Below are positions 23,381-31,154 of a stretch of 39,542 bases of DNA, piece after piece (positions within the stretch are counted from its first letter, which is position 1; the number at the start of each line of letters is the position of its first letter). Where the stretch lies: contig CAKZXL010000317.1 in assembly GCA_937883885.1 (NCBI GenBank), positions 1-39,542 on the forward strand, written 5' to 3'. A program made the position numbers and the translations under genes. The notes under the pieces were generated by a model, which ran no database searches, had not been told where the DNA came from, and saw nothing but the letters and a program-made list of their open reading frames with translations. This DNA is from an uncultured Aquincola sp. (lineage in GTDB: Bacteria; Pseudomonadota; Gammaproteobacteria; Burkholderiales; Burkholderiaceae).

Positions 23381-23578
23381 AGCACCGCGCTACCCGCCAT
23401 CCACAGCGACCCAGACATCCTGGGAGGCGTGCCCGTGTTCGTCGGGAGTCGCCTTCCCATCGCTACGCTGCTGGCCTGCGTGGACGCCGGCAACGACTGG
23501 GACCGCGTTGTCGGCAGCTGGCCATTCCTGACGCCCGCCCACGTGGAGGCCGCGCGCAGGTACACCACCCTCGGCTGA
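23370..23578 (+). pseudogene. DUF433 protein with a one-base frameshift
   Basis: Translation from ATG 23370 gives MNDEAPRYP and then leaves frame. The next frame continues AIHSDPDILGGVPVFVGSRLP, followed by IATLLACVDAGNDW and WPFLTPAHVEAARRY, a clear DUF433 domain ending at TGA 23578. One extra base at the C run 23393-23395 would restore a 69-aa protein. DUF433 proteins are often the antitoxin of DUF433/DUF5615 pairs, but no DUF5615 gene follows. A sequencing error in the C run is an alternative to a real mutation. Confidence 0.78.
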
Positions 23579-23623
23579 CGCAGCGTGCCGACGAGCTCAT
23601 GAGCGTGTGGTCCTGTGGGCGGC

Positions 23624-23674
23624 TTCCGACAAATCCATGTCGTTCCGACGTCGACCTGTCGGAAAGTGTCGGAA
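23624..23674. repeat. Cluster of four TTCCGACA-type repeats, two in each orientation
   Basis: TTCCGACA (23624), TTCCGAC (23643), TGTCGGAA (23657) and TGTCGGAA (23667) form nested inverted repeats. The array sits in the gap 23579-23916, which holds no gene I can support. It may be a regulator or recombinase binding site. A TTGACA lies at about 23779, but without a convincing -10. Confidence 0.5.
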
Positions 23675-23916
23675 CAGCGCCGGACATCCCCGTGGCGCGA
23701 CCGACTGACAGCGGCAAGCGCCAGCAGCTACCTCACCTGAGCCTCTAGCCGCGGGCGACGCGGCCGTGTTATCTTTTGACACGGTTGCCGTCGCCTGCCG
23801 CACGCGCCCTTCGGGGTACGACGAAGACGGACTGAAGTACCGAGCCACCCAATTCGTGTTTCCCACGGGCGGCCCGCAACGCGTGCACCGGTTAGAGAAC
23901 GCCCGAGGAGTGAAAC

Positions 23917-25446
23917 ATGGATATCCCGCAGCTGAAGCTGCTGGCTGGCCTCGTTCGTGGCTTGCTGGAGCAGCACAACGTGCCCATCGGGCACTCGCAG
24001 TCCCTCGACGTCATCGCGGCGCTGCCAGGCCTGCGCAACTGGCCTGAGGTGATGGCGTTCCCTGACCGGGTCGCCGCCACCGAGCTCAACACGACGTCAA
24101 CCGGTCGACTCGCCTACCGTCTGAAGAGCCGCTACAAGCTGGAGCTAGCGCCGGCAACGTTGCTCAAGGCGTTGGCTCCGCCGGATGTCTGGAAGGTGGA
24201 ACTGGCACCGGAAGTATGGCCGTCGGGTCCGCGGCCGGGCGTGTACATCGCCACGTCTCAGGAGGCTATCAACGCGCTGCTGGCCAAGTACAGCGACGCG
24301 TCGGACGGAGCGCTGGTCTATGCCGAACGCGCCGGCAGCGACTGGGAGGGCAGCATCGACCTCGATGAGCAGGGCCTGTGGTCCTACGGCCTGCAGCGCG
24401 TCCCCAGTGGAACGCTCCTGGTCTTGGGCCCCATGCACTTGAACCAGCGCTCATGGGACGACTGCGCTTCGCGGCTTCGGATGGCGTGCATTCGCGCGCT
24501 CGATTCCGGCCATCGTGTTGCCGTACTGATGGACACCCCGACGCTCGAGAACCTACTCGGCGACGTGCAATTGGCGGTCGACATGCGCCAGGAAGAGGGC
24601 GAGGACTGCGTGGACGCGCTCATGGGCGTGGTCACCGAAACCGGCGAGCTGCTTGCGCAGGACCCTTTCGCGCCTGCGCTACCCTGGCCAACTCCAGTGC
24701 CTAACACGGCAACGACGGACGCCATTCCGCCGGCAGTCCTTCCGTACCTGGAGCGTGCTCTCGCTGGGCGTCCCGTCGGCATCCTCGTCGCAGGCTCGTC
24801 CGTCATTGAGGAGCACTGGGCCATCGACCTGGTCACCTCGCTGCTCGCGGTGACGAAGGACATGGGGATGGCGTGTCGCATCATGCCGCGCGACCGCAGC
24901 ACGCCGGCTAAGGACTTCATGGTGCCCGAACCCGTGAAGGCGTTGCCGTTCTTGCCTTCCGTCGAGACGGCCTACAACCAGGGCTACCGGCGGATGATTG
25001 TGGCTCCCGTGTACACGGACATCGAGCTGCTCGACGCCTACGCGGACGACGTTCTGTTCATCTGTGGTTCGCACGGCCCCGACGTGGCCGAAGCACTTCG
25101 CAGCATGACCGGCACCGGCTTCCTTGGTAGGGGCCAGAAGCTCATGAAGCACCTCATCGCCGTCTTCTCGGTGGCCTATCTCGAACTGAAGGGCAAGAAG
25201 TCCGCACAGGTCAGCGACATGTACGTCCCCAGCCCCGAGAACTTGCCGCCAGGCGACGAGGCGTACGGCGAAGTGATGGCAGCTATTCGAGCTACTCGCG
25301 TGCTGCGGTGGGAAGACCAGGTCGTCCCGCTGCTCGACTCGAAGGCGGTGTCGTTGGCTGCTCTCAAGAAGGAGTTCCGTCGGTGCGATGAGCTTGAGGC
25401 GTTTCTAGAGAGCCGGAAGTCGCAGCCAGCGCCAGCTGCTTCATGA
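23917..25446 (+). CDS. 509-aa protein of unknown function, glyoxalase-related N-terminal motif
   Basis: This 509-aa soluble protein starts at ATG 23917 behind GAGGAG. Residues 10-50 carry GHSQSLDVIAALPGLRNWPEV, split as GHSQSLDVIAALPG and LRNWPEV, the short helical motif often found in glyoxalase-related proteins and also seen in the truncated gene at 94-459. The rest has two alternating beta/alpha stretches (VPSGTLLVLGPMHLNQ; RPVGILVAGSSVIEEHW; RMIVAPVYTDIELLDAYADDVLFIC), which suggests a Rossmann-like fold. No catalytic motif is visible. It overlaps the next gene by four bases (ATGA, 25443-25446). Function is unknown. Confidence 0.7.
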   Translation: MDIPQLKLLAGLVRGLLEQHNVPIGHSQSLDVIAALPGLRNWPEVMAFPDRVAATELNTTSTGRLAYRLKSRYKLELAPATLLKALAPPDVWKVELAPEVWPSGPRPGVYIATSQEAINALLAKYSDASDGALVYAERAGSDWEGSIDLDEQGLWSYGLQRVPSGTLLVLGPMHLNQRSWDDCASRLRMACIRALDSGHRVAVLMDTPTLENLLGDVQLAVDMRQEEGEDCVDALMGVVTETGELLAQDPFAPALPWPTPVPNTATTDAIPPAVLPYLERALAGRPVGILVAGSSVIEEHWAIDLVTSLLAVTKDMGMACRIMPRDRSTPAKDFMVPEPVKALPFLPSVETAYNQGYRRMIVAPVYTDIELLDAYADDVLFICGSHGPDVAEALRSMTGTGFLGRGQKLMKHLIAVFSVAYLELKGKKSAQVSDMYVPSPENLPPGDEAYGEVMAAIRATRVLRWEDQVVPLLDSKAVSLAALKKEFRRCDELEAFLESRKSQPAPAAS

Positions 25447-25730
25447 GAACGCCCTACGTTCCCCACCTCTTTGGCGAAGCTGCGCAAGCGAAGCTCACCG
25501 GCAGGCGCGACTGGCTGACGGCAGGCGTGGCCTCGTCGATTCCCTGGCCACAAGAAGACGTTTGGGTGGAGTACGACGGTCAGGAGTATGTTCTCCGAGG
25601 AACGAAGGGCGGTGACGACAAGCGCGCACCCTGCATTTCTACGCCCTGTCCGCGCGACGACATCGACGCGGCTGTTGACGATCGCCTCGAACTGACCCGG
25701 CGAGATCACGCAATACTGACCCACCCCTGA
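25443..25730 (+). pseudogene. Small partner gene of the 509-aa protein, 3' end replaced by IS21
   Basis: This frame of 95 codons begins with ATGA overlap with the previous gene, so it was co-translated with it. About the first 65 residues look native (PYVPHLFGEAAQAKLTGR, PWPQEDVWVEYDGQEYVLRG). The remainder lies in sequence next to the istB stop and is probably from the IS21 end (CPRDDIDAAVDDRLELTRRD). The exact junction, about 25635-25660, cannot be fixed by eye. Function is unknown. Confidence 0.5.
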
Positions 25731-26036
25731 AGGCTACCCGAGGGAGCCTGGCTCTGTGGATATCTTGATGTCCTGGGTTGTTTCTGGGGTTGGTCCCTTC
25801 CGTCGTTGACGGGTCTGTCGAGGCCGGCTGGCTGGTGGGTTGTCGCCGGCGCTGCTTTGCTTGAAGCGCCAGGACTCGTTGCCGCTTTCGACGATGTGGC
25901 AGTGGTGGGTTAACCGGTCGAGCAGCGCCGTGGTCATCTTGGCGTCGCCGAAGACGCTGGCCCACTCGCCGAAGCTGAGGTTGGTCGTGATGACCACGCT
26001 GGTGTGCTCGTAGGGGTGATCGTATTTTTCGCGCAG
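25640..26036 (-). mobile_element. IS21-family remnant
   Basis: This stretch contains the 3' third of istB and a short downstream end. No istA remains, and istB breaks at about 26036. So it is a fragment left by recombination, not an active element. The left limit is approximate. Confidence 0.6.
25734..26036 (-). pseudogene. istB: istB fragment (IS21 transposition helper ATPase)
   Basis: About 100 C-terminal residues of IstB remain, with [20 protein letters not shown] and [14 protein letters not shown], the standard C-terminal signature ([18 protein letters not shown]). IstB is the AAA+ ATPase that helps IstA insert DNA. The Walker regions are missing. The frame continues upstream of 26036 into unrelated sequence at a repeated ATTGTCCCGG. 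Confidence 0.85.
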
Positions 26037-26132
26037 ATTGTCCCGGCCAAGACGAAAAAGTCCCCTCGCGACAAGGACTTGCCACAACGAGGGTTGCGGA
26101 GGAGCCCGGGCTCTAGGTGCAAATTGTCCCGG
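26033..26132. repeat. 14-bp direct repeat at the istB breakpoint
   Basis: GCAGATTGTCCCGG (26033-26046) and GCAAATTGTCCCGG (26119-26132) differ by one base and are 86 bp apart. IstB homology ends at the first copy. The tyrosine recombinase gene ends 137 bp away at 26269. This could be a core site used by that recombinase or another element's end. The rest of 26047-26268 has no gene that I can support. Confidence 0.5.
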
Positions 26133-26268
26133 TGACGAAGATCGCCGGCATGGTCACGAGTCGGACGCTGGGCACAGGTTCTCGCACAAGCTGCGCGAGA
26201 AAGTTCAAGCGTCTTTCACCCGGCGAATGCCGGGGATCGCCATGGCGCGTTGGCGTGAACTTGCGCGC

Positions 26269-27960
26269 CTACCGTGCGGCGTCACGATCGAACGCGCCCC
26301 GGATCTGCCGCGCGCGCCGCACGTCGTCGGCGTGCAGGTACATGGAGGTCGTGGCGACCGAGGAATGGCGGAGGTTGTCCCGGACGGTCGTGAGATCGGC
26401 ACCGCCTTCGAGCGCGTGGGTTGCGTGGGTGTGCCGCATCCAGTGCGGCGTGGCGCGCCGGAGCTTTTCGGCCAGCGCCGGGCTGCCGTTCTCGACCACC
26501 TTCGCGGCGGTCTCGAAGAAGCGCTTCATCAGGGCCCAGAGTCGAGTCGCGCTGATCCCAGCCTCGCCGTCGAGCTTGGCGAGCAACGGCGTGGCGGGCT
26601 GCCACTTCGACGGGGAGGTTGGCAGACACCGCTGCATCAGGTACTGGTCGAGCGCGGTGCACACGCTGCCTGGCAGGACCACCTTGCCCGCCTTGGCGCC
26701 TTTGCCAACGACGTGCAGCCACGCATCGCCATGCCCACCGACCTCAATGTCACCGAGGCATGCGCCGACCAGCTCGCCGGCACGCAGGCCTGTCCCGTAG
26801 GCCAGGTCGAGCAGGAATCGCAGCCGTTGCGCTGCGGCAGCTTCCCAGCCGTAGGACCACTCCAGACCGTCGGCCACGGTGCGCGTCAACTTCCACTCGC
26901 CGGCGGTGAGCATGCGCGAGGTGTCGAGGCCTGCAGGCCTCGCGCCGCGCACCTTGACGCCAGCGAAAGGATTGGCCAGCACGTACCGTTGCTCGATGAG
27001 CCAGCGGAACAGCGCAGCGAGCACCGACAGCGCGTAGGCCGTCGAGCGCGTCGACAGCCCGTCCACGAAGGGTCGCCACTCGGGCGAACCCCGTGGCCGC
27101 GCAGGGCCGACCCAGCGCTGTCGAGGAGCGGGCCTGCGCAGGAAGGCCCGGTAGGCGATGGCGTCTTCGGTCGACAGCGACGACAGGGCGCAGCCGCGCT
27201 CGACGATGGCCCACAGGATCAGCCGCTCAGCTTCCTTGCGATAGGCGCGCTGGGTCGCGCTTGACTCGTGAAGCGACAGCCAGGCCTGCACCGCCTCGTA
27301 GTCGTTGTGCGCTTTCAGCGCGCATACCGCGCGCGGCGCGCGGTACGTGCCCGCTGAGCCGTCGACATCCCGAGGCACGACGATGCGTTCCCAGGGCATG
27401 ACATCGGTTGGGTGTTCGACCACCACCAGCTCGCGTGCCCGCGCAGTGAGGCGTGGATGGGCCGCAAAGAATGCTTCGACCGTCCTGGCGCCGGCGGCGC
27501 CGAGCCCATCGATCGAGACCCACCAGCGCCGGCGGCGCGGCACGCGCAAGGTCAGCTGCGCGAGGGTCTTGATGCCGGCGGCCTGCAGGGCGGCGGCGAT
27601 GCGCGCCGGTAGCCAGGCGGCCACGGCGTCGCCGATCAGCGGCTTGGGGACCGGTGCGTGCTGCAGTTCCTCGATCGCGGCCGCGACGGCACGGGCTACA
27701 GCGCCGCCCTTGCGGGCCTGGCCGGCGAAGTGGCGCGCGAGATCCGTCCTGTGCCGCGCCATCGCGACGGCAGCAAGCTGGCGCCGGATGGTCCCGATCA
27801 CCCCTCGCGCCGATGCGCCGGCCCCTCGCGCCTGGGGGATGTACTGGTCGACAGCGTCGCGCGCCGACAAGCCTTCGTGCCAGGCGCGAAGCGCGGACAA
27901 CGCGGCCGCATCCGGCAACTGGGCCGGCGCGGCGCTTGTTACGGTCCGGGTGATTTCCAC
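26269..27960 (-). CDS. Tyrosine recombinase/integrase with DUF3701 N-terminal domain
   Basis: This 563-aa protein has an N-terminal DUF3701-type region (about 1-105), a helix-hairpin-helix-like stretch (about 110-175), a SAM-like core-binding domain (about 222-330) and a tyrosine-recombinase catalytic domain. The catalytic set is complete: R393 (GTGLRAGE), K420 (VGKGAK), H506-R509 (HWMRH), H532 (LRHSS) and Y541 (MYLHAD). It should catalyse site-specific integration or excision. It appears intact, unlike its neighbours. A promoter (27987-28014) lies upstream. No excisionase is seen. Confidence 0.92.
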   Translation of the reverse strand: MEITRTVTSAAPAQLPDAAALSALRAWHEGLSARDAVDQYIPQARGAGASARGVIGTIRRQLAAVAMARHRTDLARHFAGQARKGGAVARAVAAAIEELQHAPVPKPLIGDAVAAWLPARIAAALQAAGIKTLAQLTLRVPRRRRWWVSIDGLGAAGARTVEAFFAAHPRLTARARELVVVEHPTDVMPWERIVVPRDVDGSAGTYRAPRAVCALKAHNDYEAVQAWLSLHESSATQRAYRKEAERLILWAIVERGCALSSLSTEDAIAYRAFLRRPAPRQRWVGPARPRGSPEWRPFVDGLSTRSTAYALSVLAALFRWLIEQRYVLANPFAGVKVRGARPAGLDTSRMLTAGEWKLTRTVADGLEWSYGWEAAAAQRLRFLLDLAYGTGLRAGELVGACLGDIEVGGHGDAWLHVVGKGAKAGKVVLPGSVCTALDQYLMQRCLPTSPSKWQPATPLLAKLDGEAGISATRLWALMKRFFETAAKVVENGSPALAEKLRRATPHWMRHTHATHALEGGADLTTVRDNLRHSSVATTSMYLHADDVRRARQIRGAFDRDAAR

Positions 27961-27986
27961 GAAGGCCAGTTTACGCGTCTGACAGT

Positions 27987-28014
27987 GCTATACCGATAAG
28001 AAAGATTATCTCAA
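27987..28014 (-). promoter_or_regulatory. Promoter candidate for the tyrosine recombinase
   Basis: On the minus strand TTGAGA (28009-28014) and TATAGC (27987-27992) have a 16-bp spacer in an unusually AT-rich stretch, 27 bp before the start at 27960. It fits a sigma-70 promoter. Confidence 0.5.
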
Positions 28015-28083
28015 TAGTAGCAATCTGCGATTGGTCATCGTCGTCGGGGTGATGCCTCAGCCGCAGTCGGACCCCGGCGCAAG

Positions 28084-28476
28084 CTACCCGCCGCAACGGC
28101 GAACGCTGCAGTCCACCGCAGCTCCACCAGCACATGCCGTGTCGCAAGTGCACAGGAACGCCGTCAGGCTGCTCTCCAGGGACCCTGAGTTCCTCCAGCT
28201 TGCGGCGTACTTGGACGAGATGCGCTGCAGCGATCTCTCTCACCTCGACGCGTGGCCGATCTGGTTGATCAACCAACCCGACCAGCTTGCGCACTTGCTC
28301 GATGGAGAAGCCGAAGTCCCTGCACCGTCTGATGAGCGTCAGGCGCCGCCGCGCCGGCTCGCCGTAGCTTCGCTGTCCGCGTCGTTTCGGGCTTCCACTG
28401 GCAGCAGGCCGATTTCCTCGTAGTGCCGAATGGTGGGCACGGTGCATCCGGTCAGCTTTGCGAGTCGCCCGCGCAA
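28084..28476 (-). pseudogene. MerR-family Zn/Cd/Pb-type regulator, two frameshifts
   Basis: Read from TTG 28476, the protein starts LAKLTGCTVPTIRHYEEIGLLPV (a MerR HTH, split as LAKLTGCTVPTIRHYEE and IGLLPV). It shifts frame before QRSYGEPARRRLTLIRRCRDFG. It shifts again after KLEELR, and ends with FLCTCDTACAGGAAVDC, the Cys-rich loop of CadR/PbrR/ZntR-type sensors. Neither single frame gives a whole protein. It once sensed a divalent metal and probably controlled the promoters at 30386, 31098 and others. The true start is uncertain. Confidence 0.8.
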
Positions 28477-28526
28477 CGGCGCGTGCGCCGCGACCTCTAC
28501 CAGGGTGGATGAGCAGCCCGCCACCG

Positions 28527-29298
28527 CTAGCCACGACGCCGGCGCCGAAACAGCAAGTACGCCGCTGGAATCACGAACATCGACAGCAGCGGTGCGGAAA
28601 TCATGCCCCCGACCCATCGGTGCGGCGATCCGTTGCATCACCTCTGAGCCCGTACCCGATCCCCACATGATCGGGAACAGGCCGGCCAGGATCACGGCGA
28701 CGGTCATCGCCTTCGGCCGCACGCGCAGCACTGCGCCGTCACGGATCGCGTCGAGCAGGTCCTGCTCGCTCGCCTGCCCCTGGGCCAGACGCTCGTTCCA
28801 GGCGTTCTTCAGGTACAGCAGCATGATCACGCCGAACTCGGTGCGGCCACGCCGGCGAGTGCAATGAAGCCGGCCGTGGCCACCGACAGGTTGTAGTCCA
28901 GCAGCCAGAGCAGCCAGATGCCGCCGACAAGCGCGAAGGGGAGCGTGGCCATGATCAGGAGTGCTTCGTCGAAGCGCTTGAAGGTCAGGTACAGCAGCAC
29001 GAAAGATGATCAGCCGCGTGATGGGCACGACAACCTTCAGCTTGGCAGTCGCGCGTTCGAGGAATTCGAACTGCCCTGACCAGGCGATCGAATAGCCTGG
29101 CGGCAGCTTGACCTTCTCGCCGACCACGCGCTGCATGTCCTGCACCGCGGAGCGCAGGTCGCGCCCGCGGATATCGACGTAGACCCACCCTGATAGCCGG
29201 GCGTTCTCGCTGCGCAGCATCGGTGGTCCGTCGCTGATCCGCAGCGTGGCGACGTCGGCCAATACCAGCCGCACGCCGCGCTCGCTGACGATCGGCAG
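28527..29298 (-). pseudogene. czcA/cusA-type RND pump fragment, frameshifted
   Basis: Only about the last 255 residues of a heavy-metal RND pump remain: [21 protein letters not shown] (split as [14 protein letters not shown] and SGWVYVD), [40 protein letters not shown]. The tail SAPLLSMFVIPAAYLL ends at TAG 28527. At least three frameshifts (near 29000, 28855 and 28608) break it. Its 5' part is replaced by DUF3703 sequence at about 29298, so the join is a deletion scar. It resembles the intact cusA at 14875 but is more divergent. Confidence 0.85.
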
Positions 29299-29442
29299 GT
29301 GGTAGGTCGACGCCTGGCCGAGGACATGGGCGCGCTCGAGATGCCGAAAGCTGCCCTCCCGCTCCCCGCTGCACAGGGCACGCCAGGCCTCGTGCAGCTC
29401 AGCGTCGACGGATGGACCGATGGTATGGCCGAAGGACAGCAT
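29299..29442 (-). pseudogene. DUF3703 gene, N-terminal part fused to the czcA fragment
   Basis: ATG 29442 follows AGGAG and the stop of the desaturase-family gene by 15 bp. The first 48 residues (AELHEAWRALCSGEREGSF and RHLERAHVLGQASTYH) match the DUF3703 family, which accompanies czc-type metal loci. After H48 the frame runs straight into RND-pump sequence, so the native half (about 60 residues) is lost. Confidence 0.7.
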
Positions 29443-29457
29443 GTGACCGCTCCTGCT

Positions 29458-30300
29458 TCAAGCGTCCGCCCGAAACGGGTAGACCAACTGTTTGCCGTAT
29501 TGGTGAGGGACCGGGTCGCCCTCGATGCCGACTCGACCGAGCGGCGAGCGGGGCTGATAGAACGTGCCGAAGCAGTGATCCCAGACCAGCCAAAACTCTC
29601 CAAAGTTCACTTGAGCATCTTCGAAGCGCTCGCGATGGTGCCAGCGATGAAGTTCAGCGACCCCGAGGAGGTAGCGCAGGGGTCCCACCCGATAGTCGAG
29701 GTTTGCATGTTGGAACGCCAGGTGCACGGCGAGTATCGCGAACCATCCGCCCACGACCTCGGCCGGTGTACCCAGCACACCTAAGACGACCAGCCCGGGA
29801 CCGGCCATCAGTGCCGCATGGAGAGGATGCCGGCGTTCCCCGTTTAGCCAGTAGAGGCGTCGTGACGAGTGGTGGATGCTGTGCAGGCGCCACAGAAACC
29901 CGTAGCGGTGGCTCAGGCGGTGAACGGCAAAGAGAGACAAGTCCAGGGGCACGCCCGCGAGGAACACCTGAGCCAGGTACGGCCACTCGCTGGGCCACCA
30001 GAACCCCTCCCAGCCGGCCCAGGCCCGCAGCACGACGAAGCCCAGCACCGCCGCATGCATGACCACCAGGTTGACGATGGCGTGCACCAGGTCCGCCGGG
30101 TAGTCCAGGTCTGGGACCCGCCAAGTCGGATCGAACGGAAACCGGCGCTCCAGCAGCGCCACTGCCGCCAAGCCGAACGCGACAAGTCCGGCGAGCCAGG
30201 CCAGGGGCACATCTCGCGTCGGTGCCCATGCCACGCCGAAAACCACCAACGCCAACAGGGTCGGGTAAGCGCCGTATCGAACAAGAGAACGTGCCGTCAT
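29458..30300 (-). CDS. Sterol desaturase/fatty-acid hydroxylase family membrane protein
   Basis: This 280-aa integral membrane protein has the three His boxes of the di-iron family: HRLSH (127-131), HSIHH (140-144) and HRWHH (218-222), plus HLAFQH (193-198). About four to five transmembrane helices surround them. Such proteins hydroxylate or desaturate lipids. Members are often found beside metal-efflux genes, though why is not settled. ATG 30300 is chosen since GGAG lies five bases upstream, and an earlier ATG at 30315 lacks one. It is divergent from the CDF gene and precedes the DUF3703 remnant. Confidence 0.85.
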   Translation of the reverse strand: MTARSLVRYGAYPTLLALVVFGVAWAPTRDVPLAWLAGLVAFGLAAVALLERRFPFDPTWRVPDLDYPADLVHAIVNLVVMHAAVLGFVVLRAWAGWEGFWWPSEWPYLAQVFLAGVPLDLSLFAVHRLSHRYGFLWRLHSIHHSSRRLYWLNGERRHPLHAALMAGPGLVVLGVLGTPAEVVGGWFAILAVHLAFQHANLDYRVGPLRYLLGVAELHRWHHRERFEDAQVNFGEFWLVWDHCFGTFYQPRSPLGRVGIEGDPVPHQYGKQLVYPFRADA

Positions 30301-30385
30301 CGCTGCTCCAAACAATTGACGTGGGCAGTGTGGCGAGAGCTCAAGGGGCGCGCTTGAACAAACCGGCTACCTTGTTCCGGAATGC

Positions 30386-30416
30386 TTGACTCCGTACCCA
30401 GTACTGGGTTTGCAAT
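30386..30416 (+). promoter_or_regulatory. MerR-type divalent-metal promoter of the CDF gene
   Basis: TTGACT (30386-30391) and TGCAAT (30411-30416) flank a 19-bp spacer. The spacer holds a perfect 14-bp palindrome ACCCAGTACTGGGT. This geometry and the TTGACTC start fit the CadR/PbrR/ZntR group. It lies about 50 bp before ATG 30469. The adjacent merR gene is broken. Confidence 0.8.
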
Positions 30417-30468
30417 CGGGGTTGCCAGGGCCCGCCGTCGGCGGTGCCTATCGAACAAGGGGCCACCG

Positions 30469-31101
30469 ATGAGCGACAACTGCGCCGACGACGAAGGCCG
30501 GAACCTGGACGCGAGCCAGGCGGACGACCGCCGGATCCTGGTGCTGGTCCTGCTGATCAACCTTGGGCAGTGCTTGGCAGGCTTGGGGGTCGGACTGTGG
30601 GCCTCGTCGACCGCCCTGATCGGCGCCGCGCTGGACAACCTGGCCGACGCATCGGTGTACGGCGTCAGCCTCTATGCGGTGGGTCGCTCGCCGGCGATCA
30701 AGGTCCGGGCCGCCAGGCTGTCCGGTTGGCTCTTGATCGGCTTGGCGGTGATGCTGGTGGTCGAAGTGCTGCGACGATTCTTCGGTGGCGAACCTCCGGT
30801 GGGCCCCGCGATGATGGCGATGGCTGCGATAAATGCGGCGCTCAACATCGTCTGCCTGCGCCTGTTGAAGCGCCACCGCGGGGAGGACGTCAACTTCAAG
30901 GCCTCGGCCATCTTCACCAGCAACGACTCGATCGTGAACCTCGCGGTCGTGCTGTCCGGGGCGCTGGTGATGTGGTGGGGATCGAACCTGCCGGACCTGG
31001 TTCTCGGCTTGGTGGTGTCGGCCATCGCGGCGAACGGTGGCCGAGAGATCCTCGCCGAAGCTGCCGAGGCCAGCGAAAAGGCCCATTCCGGAGCCACTTG
31101 A
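30469..31101 (+). CDS. CDF-family cation exporter, short form
   Basis: This 210-aa protein has six transmembrane helices and the CDF metal sites: DNLAD (D56/D60) in TM2 and SNDSIVN (N152/D153) in TM5. The usual C-terminal cytosolic domain (about 90 residues) is absent, as in short members. It should export Zn, Cd, Co or similar divalent ions from the cytosol. ATG 30469 is preferred since the upstream in-frame ATG at 30383 lies before the promoter. Its stop overlaps the -35 box of the cadA promoter. Confidence 0.85.
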   Translation: MSDNCADDEGRNLDASQADDRRILVLVLLINLGQCLAGLGVGLWASSTALIGAALDNLADASVYGVSLYAVGRSPAIKVRAARLSGWLLIGLAVMLVVEVLRRFFGGEPPVGPAMMAMAAINAALNIVCLRLLKRHRGEDVNFKASAIFTSNDSIVNLAVVLSGALVMWWGSNLPDLVLGLVVSAIAANGGREILAEAAEASEKAHSGAT

Positions 31102-31128
31102 CTCTGTACTTGCTTCAGGGTGTGTAAT
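31098..31128 (+). promoter_or_regulatory. MerR-type divalent-metal promoter of cadA
   Basis: TTGACT (31098-31103) and TGTAAT (31123-31128) have a 19-bp spacer containing CTGTACTTGCTTCAGGGT, which is close to known PbrR/CadR boxes (ACTCTATAG...AGAGGGT). It overlaps the stop codon of the CDF gene and lies 26 bp before ATG 31155. It would give cadA its own metal-inducible transcript. Confidence 0.82.
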
Positions 31129-31154
31129 CCCCCGGCCAGGACAGAAGGTAAACG

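Noticed and set aside
30301..30385. TTGAGC-N19-TCAATT as a MerR promoter for the desaturase-family gene
   Set aside because: The spacing fits but there is no clear dyad and the -35 is poor, so chance is likely.
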